From: M0103 sp040386155
Lineage (GTDB): Bacteria; Bacteroidota; Bacteroidia; Flavobacteriales_D; Crocinitomicaceae
NCBI GenBank assembly: GCA_040386155.1
Contig: JAZKFZ010000003.1
Coordinates: 372,001-436,000 of the forward strand
Reading direction: 5' to 3'
Length of the DNA: 64,000 nt
A program made the translations under genes and the position numbers. Below, one piece after another: positions 1-7,753 of the stretch. The number at the start of each line of letters is the position of its first letter. The first letter of the stretch is position 1. Under the pieces are notes generated by a model. The model worked only from the letters and a program-made list of their open reading frames with translations, was not told the origin of the DNA and did no database searches.

Positions 1-531
1 ATCAGTGGTAGAAAATTCGTATTCTGGACGCGCCAGTGTACAACTTTCAAGTAAATCCGCTAAATTTTTGTTCGGTGGATAGGATAGGAGCACTGGTTCC
101 GCATTGTAGCCAATGATATCAAGGTATTTAGTAAACATTTCTTCACGAGAAGTAATTGTTGCTTCGTGTTTTTTTATCGCATCATCTTCATACTCTTTAA
201 CACTTGCTCCAGCTATGAATCCGGTGTATACCTGACCACCTTTTGATTGACGATACACATATACTCTAGGACTTTCTTCTTGAATTAGCAATCCTTCAGT
301 AATAAACTCTTCGTATTTATCGCGCACCAATCTAAATCGTTCCGTAGAATTTGCTTTAGTTTTCACAATCGATTCAAATTCTGGATTAATAATCCGCAAA
401 AAAGTAAAAGGATTATCTTCCAGCTTTGCTTTCAGTACATTCTTTTTGTAGGAATAATAAGGTCGTGTGGCAATAAGATGCACTTTATCACGCACAGGAC
501 GAAGGGCACGGAAGGCAGCAATTTTTGTCAT
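1..531 (-). CDS. DUF1015 family protein (partial, C-terminus off the window)
   Basis: The first 177 residues read open from an ATG at 529-531 to the window edge, so the 3' end is missing. The start MTKIAAFRALRPVRDKVHLI and the following Arg/Tyr-rich segment match the N-terminus of DUF1015 proteins, a family of unknown biochemical role that in many bacteria sits beside serA and serC, as here. A TAnnTTTG-type box (548-555, minus strand) lies just upstream, so the gene may have its own promoter despite sharing the strand of serA. The family call rests on the N-terminal pattern and the neighbourhood; function is unknown. Confidence 0.75.
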   Translation of the reverse strand, partial: MTKIAAFRALRPVRDKVHLIATRPYYSYKKNVLKAKLEDNPFTFLRIINPEFESIVKTKANSTERFRLVRDKYEEFITEGLLIQEESPRVYVYRQSKGGQVYTGFIAGASVKEYEDDAIKKHEATITSREEMFTKYLDIIGYNAEPVLLSYPPNKNLADLLESCTLARPEYEFSTTD

Positions 532-547
532 TGAAAATAAAAGTAAG

Positions 548-555
548 CAAAATTA
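548..555 (-). promoter_or_regulatory. Bacteroidota -7 box upstream of DUF1015 gene
   Basis: On the minus strand this reads TAATTTTG, a full match to TAnnTTTG. No TTG was seen 19-21 bases further upstream, so this is only the -7 half. It would leave a leader of roughly 10 bases. Confidence 0.4.
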
Positions 556-557
556 AT

Positions 558-589
558 CCACGAATGGCACAAATTAAACGAATTCGCAC
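558..589. repeat. Possible remnant of a dispersed intergenic phrase
   Basis: The stretch resembles short degenerate phrases of the type 'cacgaat..cacaaatt..acgaattcg' that I recall from intergenic DNA of many Bacteroidota. It is internally repetitive (CGAAT, CACAAATT, CGAATTCG). No second clear copy was seen in this window, so the repeat status is inference from memory. Confidence 0.25.
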
Positions 590-661
590 CAAATAATAGT
601 AGTGTAAATTGGCTTCGCCGAACTAGCGTTTCGTCAAATTGCTCAAATTCGCGGGTCTAAA

Positions 662-1618
662 TTACACTTTAGCGAATTGAGCGATGATTAACGAAGCTAG
701 CTCTTCACCGATGCGATCTTGTGCTTCGTTTGTCGCTGCTCCAATATGCGGAGTTACAGCAATTTTCGGGTGTGAAAGTAAATCTTTTCGTGGGTTCGGT
801 TCATTATCAAAAACGTCTAATGCGGCATACGCCACTTTCCCTGAAGCGATTGCTGCTAAAAGAGCATCCTCATTGATAACACCTCCACGTGCAGCATTCA
901 CAATGCGCAGTCCAGTTTTTGCATTGTTAAATTCTTGTTCACCGATAACAGCTTCACCATTTGCTTGTTTTGGGACATGAAGAGAGATGAAATCCAACTC
1001 GCCAATTACCGAATTTAAGTCTACTACAGGTGTTATTTTTACAGATGCAGCACCGCCATTTCCAATTGGGACATTTATTTCAACTTCATCAACATTATGA
1101 GAAATTGCGATCACATTCATTCCAGCGCCGAGCGCATAAGAAGCCAACGATTGACCAATTCTTCCAAAGCCAACGATTCCAATTGTTTTGCCACGTAGCT
1201 CAATACCCGCAGCATATTTCTTCTTCAAAACGGAAAAATCTCCCGTTTCCATATTTTTATACGAGTCATTTAAAAAGCGTGAAATGCTAAAAAGATGTCC
1301 CATTACCAATTCAGCAACAGATTGAGAAGAAGAAGCAGGAGTATTGATCACAGAAATTCCTTGTGAACGTGCGTATGCAACATCGATATTATCCATTCCA
1401 ACACCACCACGTCCGATCAATTTCAAATTGGGACAAGCATCGATGACATCTTGACGAACAGTTGTTGCACTGCGCACCAAAATCATATCAATGTTGTTCT
1501 CATTCACTGCTGTTGCCAATTGATCTTGCGCAACTTTTTCTGTAATCACAGTAAATCCAGCTTTTTCTAATAATTCCTTTCCTAAATCGGAAATACCATC
1601 ATTTGCTAATATTTTCAT
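662..1618 (-). CDS. serA: D-3-phosphoglycerate dehydrogenase, short form
   Basis: Oxidises 3-phosphoglycerate with NAD to start serine synthesis in the cytoplasm. The 318-residue protein has the D-2-hydroxyacid dehydrogenase layout: a split substrate domain around a Rossmann domain with GFGRIG at 150-155. The catalytic triad is visible as Arg244 (NAARGG), Glu273 (DNEP) and His291 (PHIG). There is no room for the C-terminal ACT/regulatory domain of E. coli SerA, so serine feedback by that route is not expected. It lies 9 bases after serC on the same strand, which supports the serine assignment over a generic hydroxyacid dehydrogenase. Confidence 0.88.
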   Translation of the reverse strand: MKILANDGISDLGKELLEKAGFTVITEKVAQDQLATAVNENNIDMILVRSATTVRQDVIDACPNLKLIGRGGVGMDNIDVAYARSQGISVINTPASSSQSVAELVMGHLFSISRFLNDSYKNMETGDFSVLKKKYAAGIELRGKTIGIVGFGRIGQSLASYALGAGMNVIAISHNVDEVEINVPIGNGGAASVKITPVVDLNSVIGELDFISLHVPKQANGEAVIGEQEFNNAKTGLRIVNAARGGVINEDALLAAIASGKVAYAALDVFDNEPNPRKDLLSHPKIAVTPHIGAATNEAQDRIGEELASLIIAQFAKV

Positions 1619-1627
1619 ATCAAATAA

Positions 1628-2695
1628 TTAACCTTTTAAACGAGTAAATTCTTTCATTACATCCACTAAAACTTGAACTGAAGAAGCGGGTAAAGCATTG
1701 TACATTGAAGCTCTGTAACCACCTACAGATCTGTGTCCAGGCAAGCCAACAATTTCAGCGCCTTTCCACATTTTATCAAACTCATCACCCAATGACTCGT
1801 CATTTAGTAAGAAAGTAACATTCATGTTAGAACGATCTTCAGTAGCTACAGCACCTTTGAATAAAGGATTAGCATCGATTTCGGAATACAAGAGATTTGC
1901 TTTTGCAATGTTTTTTGCTTCCATTGCTTTCACACCGCCATTTGCTAACAAATTGCGAAGATTTAGCATTGCTACGTAAACAGAAAATACGGGAGGAGTA
2001 TTCAGCATGGATTCTTTTTCAACTTGTTGTTTTAAATCCAAATACGTTGGCATAAAAGGAGAAGTTGATTTTCCTAGAATTTCATCTTTCACGATGTAAA
2101 GCGTAGCTCCAGCTGGACCTAAATTTTTCTGAGCGCCTGCATAGATTAAATCGAAATCACCAACATTTATCTCTTGAGAAAAAATATCGGAAGACATATC
2201 GCACACGAGCGGCAGATTTGTTGCAGGGAAGTCTTTAAACTGAGTTCCGTAGATCGTATTATTTGATGTAAAGTGAATATAATCGACATCGGTGGGAACA
2301 GTATATTTTTTTGGAATGTATGCAAAGTTTTGATCTTCAGAAGAAGCGAATACATTTACGTCAACTCCTACTTTTTTTGCTTCTTTAATGGCACCAGAAG
2401 CCCAAACACCAGTATTGATATACCCCGCTTTTTTAGTGTCGCGCATCATGTTTAATGCAGCAATGGTAAATCCAAGCGTTGCACCACCTTGTAGGTAAGC
2501 GACAGAATAGCCTTGGGGAACATTTAGTACCTTTTTAACGAGGTCGCATGCTTCATCCATTACAGCTACAAAATCTTTGTGACGATGAGAAACTTCTAAA
2601 ATTGATAATCCATTAAAGTCAAGAACTGCTTGAGAGGCTTGTTGAAATACTTCCTGCGGTAAGATGCAAGGACCTGCTCCGAAATTGTGTTTCAT
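1628..2695 (-). CDS. serC: Phosphoserine aminotransferase
   Basis: Converts 3-phosphohydroxypyruvate and glutamate to phosphoserine using PLP; in many bacteria it also serves pyridoxal phosphate synthesis. The 355 residues match the SerC family in length and carry the N-terminal NFGAGPCILPQEVF signature, the HRHK motif near 37-40 and the PLP lysine Lys190 in AGAQKNLGPAG. The start ATG at 2693-2695 gives the family N-terminus. It precedes serA by 9 bases, so the pair is very likely cotranscribed. The terminator of the bTHX gene lies just upstream, which suggests serC starts its own transcript. Confidence 0.95.
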   Translation of the reverse strand: MKHNFGAGPCILPQEVFQQASQAVLDFNGLSILEVSHRHKDFVAVMDEACDLVKKVLNVPQGYSVAYLQGGATLGFTIAALNMMRDTKKAGYINTGVWASGAIKEAKKVGVDVNVFASSEDQNFAYIPKKYTVPTDVDYIHFTSNNTIYGTQFKDFPATNLPLVCDMSSDIFSQEINVGDFDLIYAGAQKNLGPAGATLYIVKDEILGKSTSPFMPTYLDLKQQVEKESMLNTPPVFSVYVAMLNLRNLLANGGVKAMEAKNIAKANLLYSEIDANPLFKGAVATEDRSNMNVTFLLNDESLGDEFDKMWKGAEIVGLPGHRSVGGYRASMYNALPASSVQVLVDVMKEFTRLKG

Positions 2696-2721
2696 ATCAG
2701 AAAATTTTATTTACAAAGGTC

Positions 2722-2751
2722 AAAAAAAAACCCGACAAATAGAGTCGGGTT
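2722..2751 (-). terminator. Rho-independent terminator after bTHX gene
   Basis: A perfect 7-bp stem (2730-2736 pairing with 2744-2750) with a 7-base loop is followed on the minus strand by nine T (2722-2730). It ends the bTHX transcript just before serC. Confidence 0.85.
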
Positions 2752-2758
2752 ATGTATA

Positions 2759-3010
2759 TTATTCTTCAGTTTTTTTTGCTGGGGCTTTCTTAGCAGCAGG
2801 CTTCTTTGTTTCAGTTGCCTTTTTTTCTGCTGCGGGCTTTTTGGGCGCTGCAACCTTTTTCGGTTTTTCAGCAGCTTCAGTAGTTGCTTTCGGTTCTTTT
2901 TTTGCTTTCACTGCGACAACAATTTTTGCAGCTTCTTTTCTTTTTCTGCTATTTCCGTATGAACCTAAAGTTCTTTTTCCTTTAGCTGTTTTTTTATCAC
3001 CTCTTCCCAT
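2759..3010 (-). CDS. 30S ribosomal protein bTHX with Lys/Ala-rich tail
   Basis: The N-terminal 25 residues, MGRGDKKTAKGKRTLGSYGN followed by SRKRK, fit the bTHX family, a small basic protein of the 30S subunit in Thermus and Bacteroidota. After about residue 28 the protein continues with a low-complexity tail rich in Lys, Ala and Pro (repeats such as KKPAAEKKA and KKPAAKKAPAKK) up to 83 residues. The bTHX core is usually much shorter, so the tail is an addition that looks like histone H1-type tails. The gene stands alone with its own -7 box and terminator. The core call is firm; the tail's role is unknown. Confidence 0.85.
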   Translation of the reverse strand: MGRGDKKTAKGKRTLGSYGNSRKRKEAAKIVVAVKAKKEPKATTEAAEKPKKVAAPKKPAAEKKATETKKPAAKKAPAKKTEE

Positions 3011-3052
3011 AGTTGAATTATTTTTCGTATTAATCTTAGTGTACTTTCAGTG

Positions 3053-3060
3053 CAAATATA
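3053..3060 (-). promoter_or_regulatory. -7 box of the bTHX gene
   Basis: Reads TATATTTG on the minus strand, a full TAnnTTTG match about 43 bases before the bTHX start. It lies directly beside the trmH stop codon. No good -33 TTG was seen. Confidence 0.5.
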
Positions 3061-3741
3061 TCATTCTTTTTCAAATAATTCGCTTCTAATTCTCTTTTCC
3101 AATGCTTCACCACCGTTCAAAATCTTTCTGCACCAACTGAGTTTTAATTGAATTAGTTGGTCTTCACTAAGTTTCCAGTCGATGGTAGAATTTTGTAATC
3201 TTTCTCTAATAACATTCATAGTAATTGCTGCTGCAACAGAGACATTTAAACTTTCTGTAAAACCGAACATTGGAATTTGTACAAGTTCGTCAGCCATGTT
3301 GATTAGTTGATCTGACAGTCCTTGTCGTTCAGTGCCAAAAACCATTGCAATAGGTTGACTTAGATCCATATTTTGAATAGTATTGCCATTCGAATGTGGT
3401 GAAGTAGCTACTATTTTATATCCCTTTTCACGGAGTGCAGCGATACAATTTACTTCGGGTGCTGCCTCCTCACTAAAATTATGAAGGTCTACCCATCTTC
3501 CAGCACCAAGCGCAATATCTCCATTTACAATGTATTCATTGTTTTTTTCGATCGTATATAGATCTTGAATTCCAAAGCAATCACATGAGCGAATTATTGC
3601 GGAGGCGTTGTGATCTTGGTAAATATTTTCGAGTACAATTGCGAGATGACGAGTTCTTTCTGCTGCAATTGAGTCGAATAATATTCGTTTGTTTGGAGTG
3701 ATTAACTCGTACATTTTTTTTAGGACCTCGTTTTCGTTCAT
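3061..3741 (-). CDS. trmH: TrmH-type tRNA/rRNA 2'-O-methyltransferase (SpoU family)
   Basis: Methylates the ribose 2'-OH of an RNA guanosine using S-adenosylmethionine, probably G18 of tRNA. All three SPOUT motifs are present: motif 1 with Asn45 and Arg51 (NASAIIRSCDCFG), motif 2 VFGTERQGLS at 134-143 and motif 3 IPMFGFTESLNVSVAAAI at about 156-173. The C-terminal extension after residue 180 resembles the helical tail of TrmH rather than RlmB, which carries an extra N-terminal domain. Length is 226 residues, normal for TrmH. A different RNA target within the SpoU family cannot be excluded. Confidence 0.85.
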   Translation of the reverse strand: MNENEVLKKMYELITPNKRILFDSIAAERTRHLAIVLENIYQDHNASAIIRSCDCFGIQDLYTIEKNNEYIVNGDIALGAGRWVDLHNFSEEAAPEVNCIAALREKGYKIVATSPHSNGNTIQNMDLSQPIAMVFGTERQGLSDQLINMADELVQIPMFGFTESLNVSVAAAITMNVIRERLQNSTIDWKLSEDQLIQLKLSWCRKILNGGEALEKRIRSELFEKE

Positions 3742-3799
3742 TGTGAACTTGACAAATTGATTGAAGAAAATTAAAATGTAAAGTTGGGAATAATTTCAA

Positions 3800-3827
3800 A
3801 ATTGTGAAATTCCACAATTCCACAATT
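3800..3827. repeat. Short tandem and inverted repeat upstream of trmH
   Basis: Two adjacent copies of CCACAATT (3812-3819, 3820-3827) are preceded by AATTGTG (3800-3806), which is inverted relative to them. The stretch lies in the 270-base gap between trmH and the HU gene. It could be an operator or chance AT-rich sequence. Confidence 0.35.
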
Positions 3828-3961
3828 CTAAATGTTTGGTACGATCAAATCCTTGTAGAAAAGACTTTTTTGTTTTTTATCTTGAGTTTTACTACAATTT
3901 AAAGGAGTAGAGTTTTAAATATTTCCTACCAATTTTGCAACTGTATAATAAAAAATAAAGC

Positions 3962-3988
3962 AAAAAAAAAGGGGGATAAATCCCCCTT
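3962..3988 (-). terminator. Rho-independent terminator of the HU gene
   Basis: An 8-bp stem (3969-3976 with 3981-3988) containing five G-C pairs and a 4-base loop is followed on the minus strand by a T tract (3962-3970). It lies 23 bases after the HU stop codon. Confidence 0.85.
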
Positions 3989-4011
3989 AATGTCAATCTA
4001 ACGAAAGTAGA

Positions 4012-4287
4012 TTAATTTACTTTAGAAGAAAGTTCAGCACCTGCTTTGAAACGTACTACGTTTTTAGCTGCGATTTTGATTTCTTTTCCAGTTTGAGGAT
4101 TACGTCCTGTACGAGCTGCTCTATTAGAAACAGAGAATGAACCGAATCCTACTAGAGAAACACGACCATCTTTGTTTTTTAATTCATTTGCAGTTGCAGC
4201 AACAAACCCATCAAGAGCTCTTTTAGCATCTGCTTTAGTCAATCCTGACTCAGCTGCGATAGCATCAATCAATTCTGCTTTGTTCAT
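4012..4287 (-). CDS. hup: HU family DNA-binding protein
   Basis: A 91-residue histone-like protein that binds and bends DNA as a dimer in the nucleoid. The N-terminus MNKAELIDAIA, the turn GFGSF at 47-51 and the beta-arm RNPQTG at 62-67 are diagnostic of the HU/IHF family, and the length is exactly typical. The gene is monocistronic: it has a complete promoter (TTG-N20-TATATTTG) about 40 bases upstream and a strong terminator downstream. Because only one such gene is in the window, HU rather than IHF is the safest name. Confidence 0.95.
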   Translation of the reverse strand: MNKAELIDAIAAESGLTKADAKRALDGFVAATANELKNKDGRVSLVGFGSFSVSNRAARTGRNPQTGKEIKIAAKNVVRFKAGAELSSKVN

Positions 4288-4326
4288 AGTTCTGGTTATT
4301 TAGATTGTTATTATTATTAATTGAAA

Positions 4327-4357
4327 CAAATATATCCTTTGTAAACCACTGCTACAA
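4327..4357 (-). promoter_or_regulatory. Complete Bacteroidota promoter of the HU gene
   Basis: Minus strand: TTG (4355-4357), 20-base spacer, then TATATTTG (4327-4334). Both halves and the spacing match the Bacteroidota housekeeping sigma consensus. The expected transcript starts near 4320, giving a leader of about 33 bases. Confidence 0.75.
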
Positions 4358-4418
4358 GCGATTTGCTAAAAAAAAGTGCAAAAATGTTGATAAATTGGAC
4401 ATTTTGTTAATAAGAAGG

Positions 4419-4439
4419 CCTAAAAACCGCATTTTTAGG
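4419..4439. repeat. AT-rich hairpin between fmt and HU genes
   Basis: Perfect 8-bp inverted repeat CCTAAAAA / TTTTTAGG around a 5-base loop. It lies downstream of fmt, but no clear T tract follows on the minus strand, so terminator function is uncertain. A second small palindrome (ATGCAC-TGC-GTGCAT, 4459-4473) lies closer to fmt. Confidence 0.4.
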
Positions 4440-4476
4440 GGCTTTTAAGCGATTTTAATGCACTGCGTGCATAACT

Positions 4477-5424
4477 TTAGAGTACTAATTTCCAGTCTTC
4501 TAACTTATTTCCTGCCAAAAATGCTTTATAATCCATCATTCTTTTTCCTTCTGGCTGAATATTTTTCACTAAAATATAGTAGTCACCACTTGGAAAGAGC
4601 AATCCATCTGCATTTTTAGTTACTTCAAAAGAATTAATGATTGGAATGTCTGTTATTTCAGTTGCACCAATCTTGAATACTTTTTCTTCACCATGCTGAT
4701 TGACCATTAGAGTCCACGGTGCTGGGTAAGGTGAAAGGCCTCGAATGTGATTGTGAACATCACGCACTGATTTCGACCAATCAATTTTACAGTCTGTGCG
4801 AAAAATTTTGGGCGCTAACTTCAAATTTACATTCAACATTTCATTTTGAGCGATTCCAGCAACATCGCCACTTGCAATTTTATGAATTGTAGATACGGTG
4901 ACTTCACCTCCCAATTCCATTAATCTATCATGTACTTCTCCAGCGGTATCATTTACTCCAATTTCAATCGTAGCTTGTTCTATGACTTTTCCTGTATCAA
5001 TTTCCTTTTCAATAAAGAAGGTACTTACCCCCGTTTTTTGCTCTCCATTGATGACCGCCCAATTAATAGGTGCTGCTCCTCGATAGTTGGGAAGGAGGGA
5101 AGCGTGTAAATTAATAGTCCCTTTTGGCGGCATTGCCCAAACTGCTTCCGGTAACATTCGAAAGGCTACCACCACAAATAGATCGGCTTTTAATGCTGCT
5201 AATTCAGTTTGAAAACCGAGGTCTTTTAAATTGCTTGGTTGTAAAAGTGGAAGATCGTTTGCTAAAGCATATTTTTTCACTTCACTTTCATGTAAGTGTT
5301 GACCGCGGCCTGCAGGTTTGTCAGGAGCAGTGATTACTGAAAGAACTTCGTTTGCAGCGTCTTTTATAATAGCATCGAGAATATGCACTGCAAAAGCAGG
5401 TGTTCCCATGAAAACAATCTTCAT
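4477..5424 (-). CDS. fmt: Methionyl-tRNA formyltransferase
   Basis: Transfers a formyl group from 10-formyl-tetrahydrofolate to Met-tRNA for initiation. The 315 residues begin MKIVFMGTPAFAVHIL. The catalytic residues are visible: Asn105 and His107 in the NLHASLLPNYRGAAPI motif, and Asp143 in EIDTG. The C-terminal tRNA-binding domain follows (residues about 205-315). The gene lies 3 bases after the preceding flavoprotein gene, so the two are probably cotranscribed although no functional link is known. Confidence 0.95.
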   Translation of the reverse strand: MKIVFMGTPAFAVHILDAIIKDAANEVLSVITAPDKPAGRGQHLHESEVKKYALANDLPLLQPSNLKDLGFQTELAALKADLFVVVAFRMLPEAVWAMPPKGTINLHASLLPNYRGAAPINWAVINGEQKTGVSTFFIEKEIDTGKVIEQATIEIGVNDTAGEVHDRLMELGGEVTVSTIHKIASGDVAGIAQNEMLNVNLKLAPKIFRTDCKIDWSKSVRDVHNHIRGLSPYPAPWTLMVNQHGEEKVFKIGATEITDIPIINSFEVTKNADGLLFPSGDYYILVKNIQPEGKRMMDYKAFLAGNKLEDWKLVL

Positions 5425-5427
5425 GTC

Positions 5428-6390
5428 TTAAAAGCTTATTTTTTCTAATTGATTTTTCGCTTGTGTAAGCCCAGCTTTATATTCAGTTTTCAGTCGATCT
5501 ACTAATTCTTGAACACTAGGAACATCGTGAACGGCAGTGGCTCCATGTCCAGCCGACCAAATATCTTTCCATGCTTTAGCACCATCGCCTGTCCAATTTG
5601 AAACGTCTTCATGTTTTTTCTCATCAAGGTCAATTCCAGCTTTTTCAATACTTTGCTTAATAAAATTCGCATTTACGCCAGAAACTCCATCCGTATATAG
5701 AATATCATCGATACCTACTTTTACAATCATTTGTTTGTAATCTTCTGTTGCAGCACATTCCTTTGTCGCAATAAAACGCGTTCCCATGTAGGCGAAATCA
5801 GCACCGATTGTTTGTGCAGCCAAGACATCGAATCCAGAATCTAAACTACCTGCTAACAACACTGCTCCTTTAAAGAATGATTTAATTTCGGCAATTAATG
5901 CAAAAGGATTTGCAGTTCCGGCATGACCACCTGCACCAGCGGCAACACAAATCAACCCATCTACTCCAGCTTCAGCAGCTTTTTCTGCGTGTCGTTTCTT
6001 GATAATATCATGGAAGACCAAACCTCCATAGCCATGCACTGCATCGACCAATTCCTTAACCGCCCCAAGGGAGGTAATAATTAATGGTACTTTATACTTT
6101 GCACACAGCAGTAAATCGGGCATTACACGCGGGTTTGTTTTGTTCACGATGATATTAACACCAAAAGGAGCTGGTTGGATACCTGTTTCTTTTTCAAATT
6201 TTTCAAGTTCTGTTGTAATCTCAATCAACATTTGCTCAAAAGCTTCAGATGTTCTCCCATTTAACGCAGGGAAGGTTCCAATGATTCCATTTTTGCAACA
6301 CTCTATCACAAGTTTGGTCCCTGAAACAATAAACATCGGAGAAACAACAATGGGCAGGATGGTTCTATCTTTTAATTCTTGAATTGTCAT
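5428..6390 (-). CDS. Nitronate monooxygenase-like FMN oxidoreductase
   Basis: An FMN-dependent TIM-barrel oxidoreductase of the nitronate monooxygenase (2-nitropropane dioxygenase) superfamily. Supporting features are the N-terminal ILPIVVSPMFIVSG segment, the phosphate-binding GAGGHAGT motif with His156, the conserved AGSLDSGFDV stretch, and MGTRFIAT near 216. Length, 320 residues, is typical. True nitronate oxidation is only one activity of this superfamily; some members are enoyl reductases or of unknown substrate, so the specific reaction is not assigned. It is followed after 3 bases by fmt. Confidence 0.8.
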   Translation of the reverse strand: MTIQELKDRTILPIVVSPMFIVSGTKLVIECCKNGIIGTFPALNGRTSEAFEQMLIEITTELEKFEKETGIQPAPFGVNIIVNKTNPRVMPDLLLCAKYKVPLIITSLGAVKELVDAVHGYGGLVFHDIIKKRHAEKAAEAGVDGLICVAAGAGGHAGTANPFALIAEIKSFFKGAVLLAGSLDSGFDVLAAQTIGADFAYMGTRFIATKECAATEDYKQMIVKVGIDDILYTDGVSGVNANFIKQSIEKAGIDLDEKKHEDVSNWTGDGAKAWKDIWSAGHGATAVHDVPSVQELVDRLKTEYKAGLTQAKNQLEKISF

Positions 6391-6424
6391 ACAAGTGAAT
6401 TTGTGAATCTAAAATTAGCAATTA

Positions 6425-7753
6425 TTATAGTCGGTTTTTTTTCCAATCGAAAAAATGTAAATAAGCGATAGAAAGTGCTGCCATAGTGATGAAATAAATA
6501 TATTCCACTGTCCAAACCCATTTGATATCCGATTTCCATACCTTAATAAAGAGATAGGCTGATACAATATAGATAAACACCGAGATCAGTTCAATATAGA
6601 AAGTAAAGCGAGTGTTTCCACTGCCACTCACCGTTTGAAAATAAACCATTCCAAAACCATAGATAAAAATGGAACCGCTTACGTAGAACAAAATATTTGC
6701 GCTAGCTATTACATATTCTTCTGCTGGATTTACCATTCGAATTAGGGCTTCTGGATAAAAAATGGCACCATGAAAGAAGATAAAGAGAAACAAAAGTGTA
6801 AGGAATTGAATACGTCGCTGTATTATTTTAATCGATGCGAAATCCTCTTTACCAATAAATTGTGAAACGTATGTTTTTGTTGTGGCGGCAAAACCCCAAA
6901 TCGGCACAAATGCCAGAAAATAAATTGATCGAACATTTTGAGAAGCCGTCAATTCAAATTTTCCAGTTTGTTCAATCCATGTGAAGAAGATAGTCCATGT
7001 AGCTAAGGCAATTAAACTTTGCAGCATCAAAGGACTTCCTACCTTCAATAAATCGATCGTGGCAGCCCAATTGTACTTGAAAGTTTGCAGCAACTTATAG
7101 ATTTTTTTTTCTTTCGAGAGATAAAGAAAACATAGCAAGCAAAGCATTCCGCTAAATTCCGCTAACACATTTGCAATAGCAGCCCCCTCTAAGCCCATTC
7201 TTGGAAAAATTGCATTTCCGAAAATGAGTCCAGAAGCAAAAAAGATATTCGTAGTTGCTGTGACAATGGCTGAAACTAGTACAACCCAGGTTTTTCCTCT
7301 GGCGAAGAAAAATGCTTGAATAGCTATCGTGATAGCAGAGATAAATAAGCCATAACTTCTAATGCTAATAAAGTCTACTTGTAACTTGCATAAATCTTGG
7401 TGGCGAGACCAGGAAGCCAACATGTCGGGAATAAATAGTTGAATGAATACAAATAATAAGAGGGCTAGCAAAAGATGATTGAAAATCGAAGTGGTGAAAA
7501 TACTATTCAGATTCTCGGTTTTATTTTCCCCAATTCGTCGTGCGATAAGGATTTGTGCGCCATCTCCAAGTCCAACCAAAGCAACATAGAATGTTATGTA
7601 AATCAATCCACCATTTCCTACAGCATCAAAAGCAAGCGTATCGAAGCGACTAATAAAAGCAGAATCGGTAATCAACACGATGGATTGAATGAAACTAGAA
7701 ATCATCAATGGCACCGCAATAGAAAGAATCGTTTTGTATTTGTAGTCGAGCAT
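6425..7753 (-). CDS. MATE family exporter
   Basis: A 442-residue inner-membrane protein with about twelve hydrophobic segments in two repeated halves, as in the MATE (multidrug and toxic compound extrusion) family. The opening residues, LSIAVPLMISSFIQSIVLIT then DSAFISRFD, and the second-half repeat around GSPLMLQSLIALATW are typical. MATE proteins export cationic compounds using Na+ or H+; the substrate here is unknown. The start codon overlaps the stop codon of the RlmI-like gene (TAATG), indicating translational coupling. Confidence 0.85.
   Translation of the reverse strand: MLDYKYKTILSIAVPLMISSFIQSIVLITDSAFISRFDTLAFDAVGNGGLIYITFYVALVGLGDGAQILIARRIGENKTENLNSIFTTSIFNHLLLALLLFVFIQLFIPDMLASWSRHQDLCKLQVDFISIRSYGLFISAITIAIQAFFFARGKTWVVLVSAIVTATTNIFFASGLIFGNAIFPRMGLEGAAIANVLAEFSGMLCLLCFLYLSKEKKIYKLLQTFKYNWAATIDLLKVGSPLMLQSLIALATWTIFFTWIEQTGKFELTASQNVRSIYFLAFVPIWGFAATTKTYVSQFIGKEDFASIKIIQRRIQFLTLLFLFIFFHGAIFYPEALIRMVNPAEEYVIASANILFYVSGSIFIYGFGMVYFQTVSGSGNTRFTFYIELISVFIYIVSAYLFIKVWKSDIKWVWTVEYIYFITMAALSIAYLHFFDWKKNRL

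Noticed and set aside
2664..3089. 141-codon plus-strand frame opposite serC 5' end and the bTHX gene
   Set aside because: Its Phe/Ala-rich pattern is the complement of the Lys/Ala-rich bTHX tail; no independent evidence.
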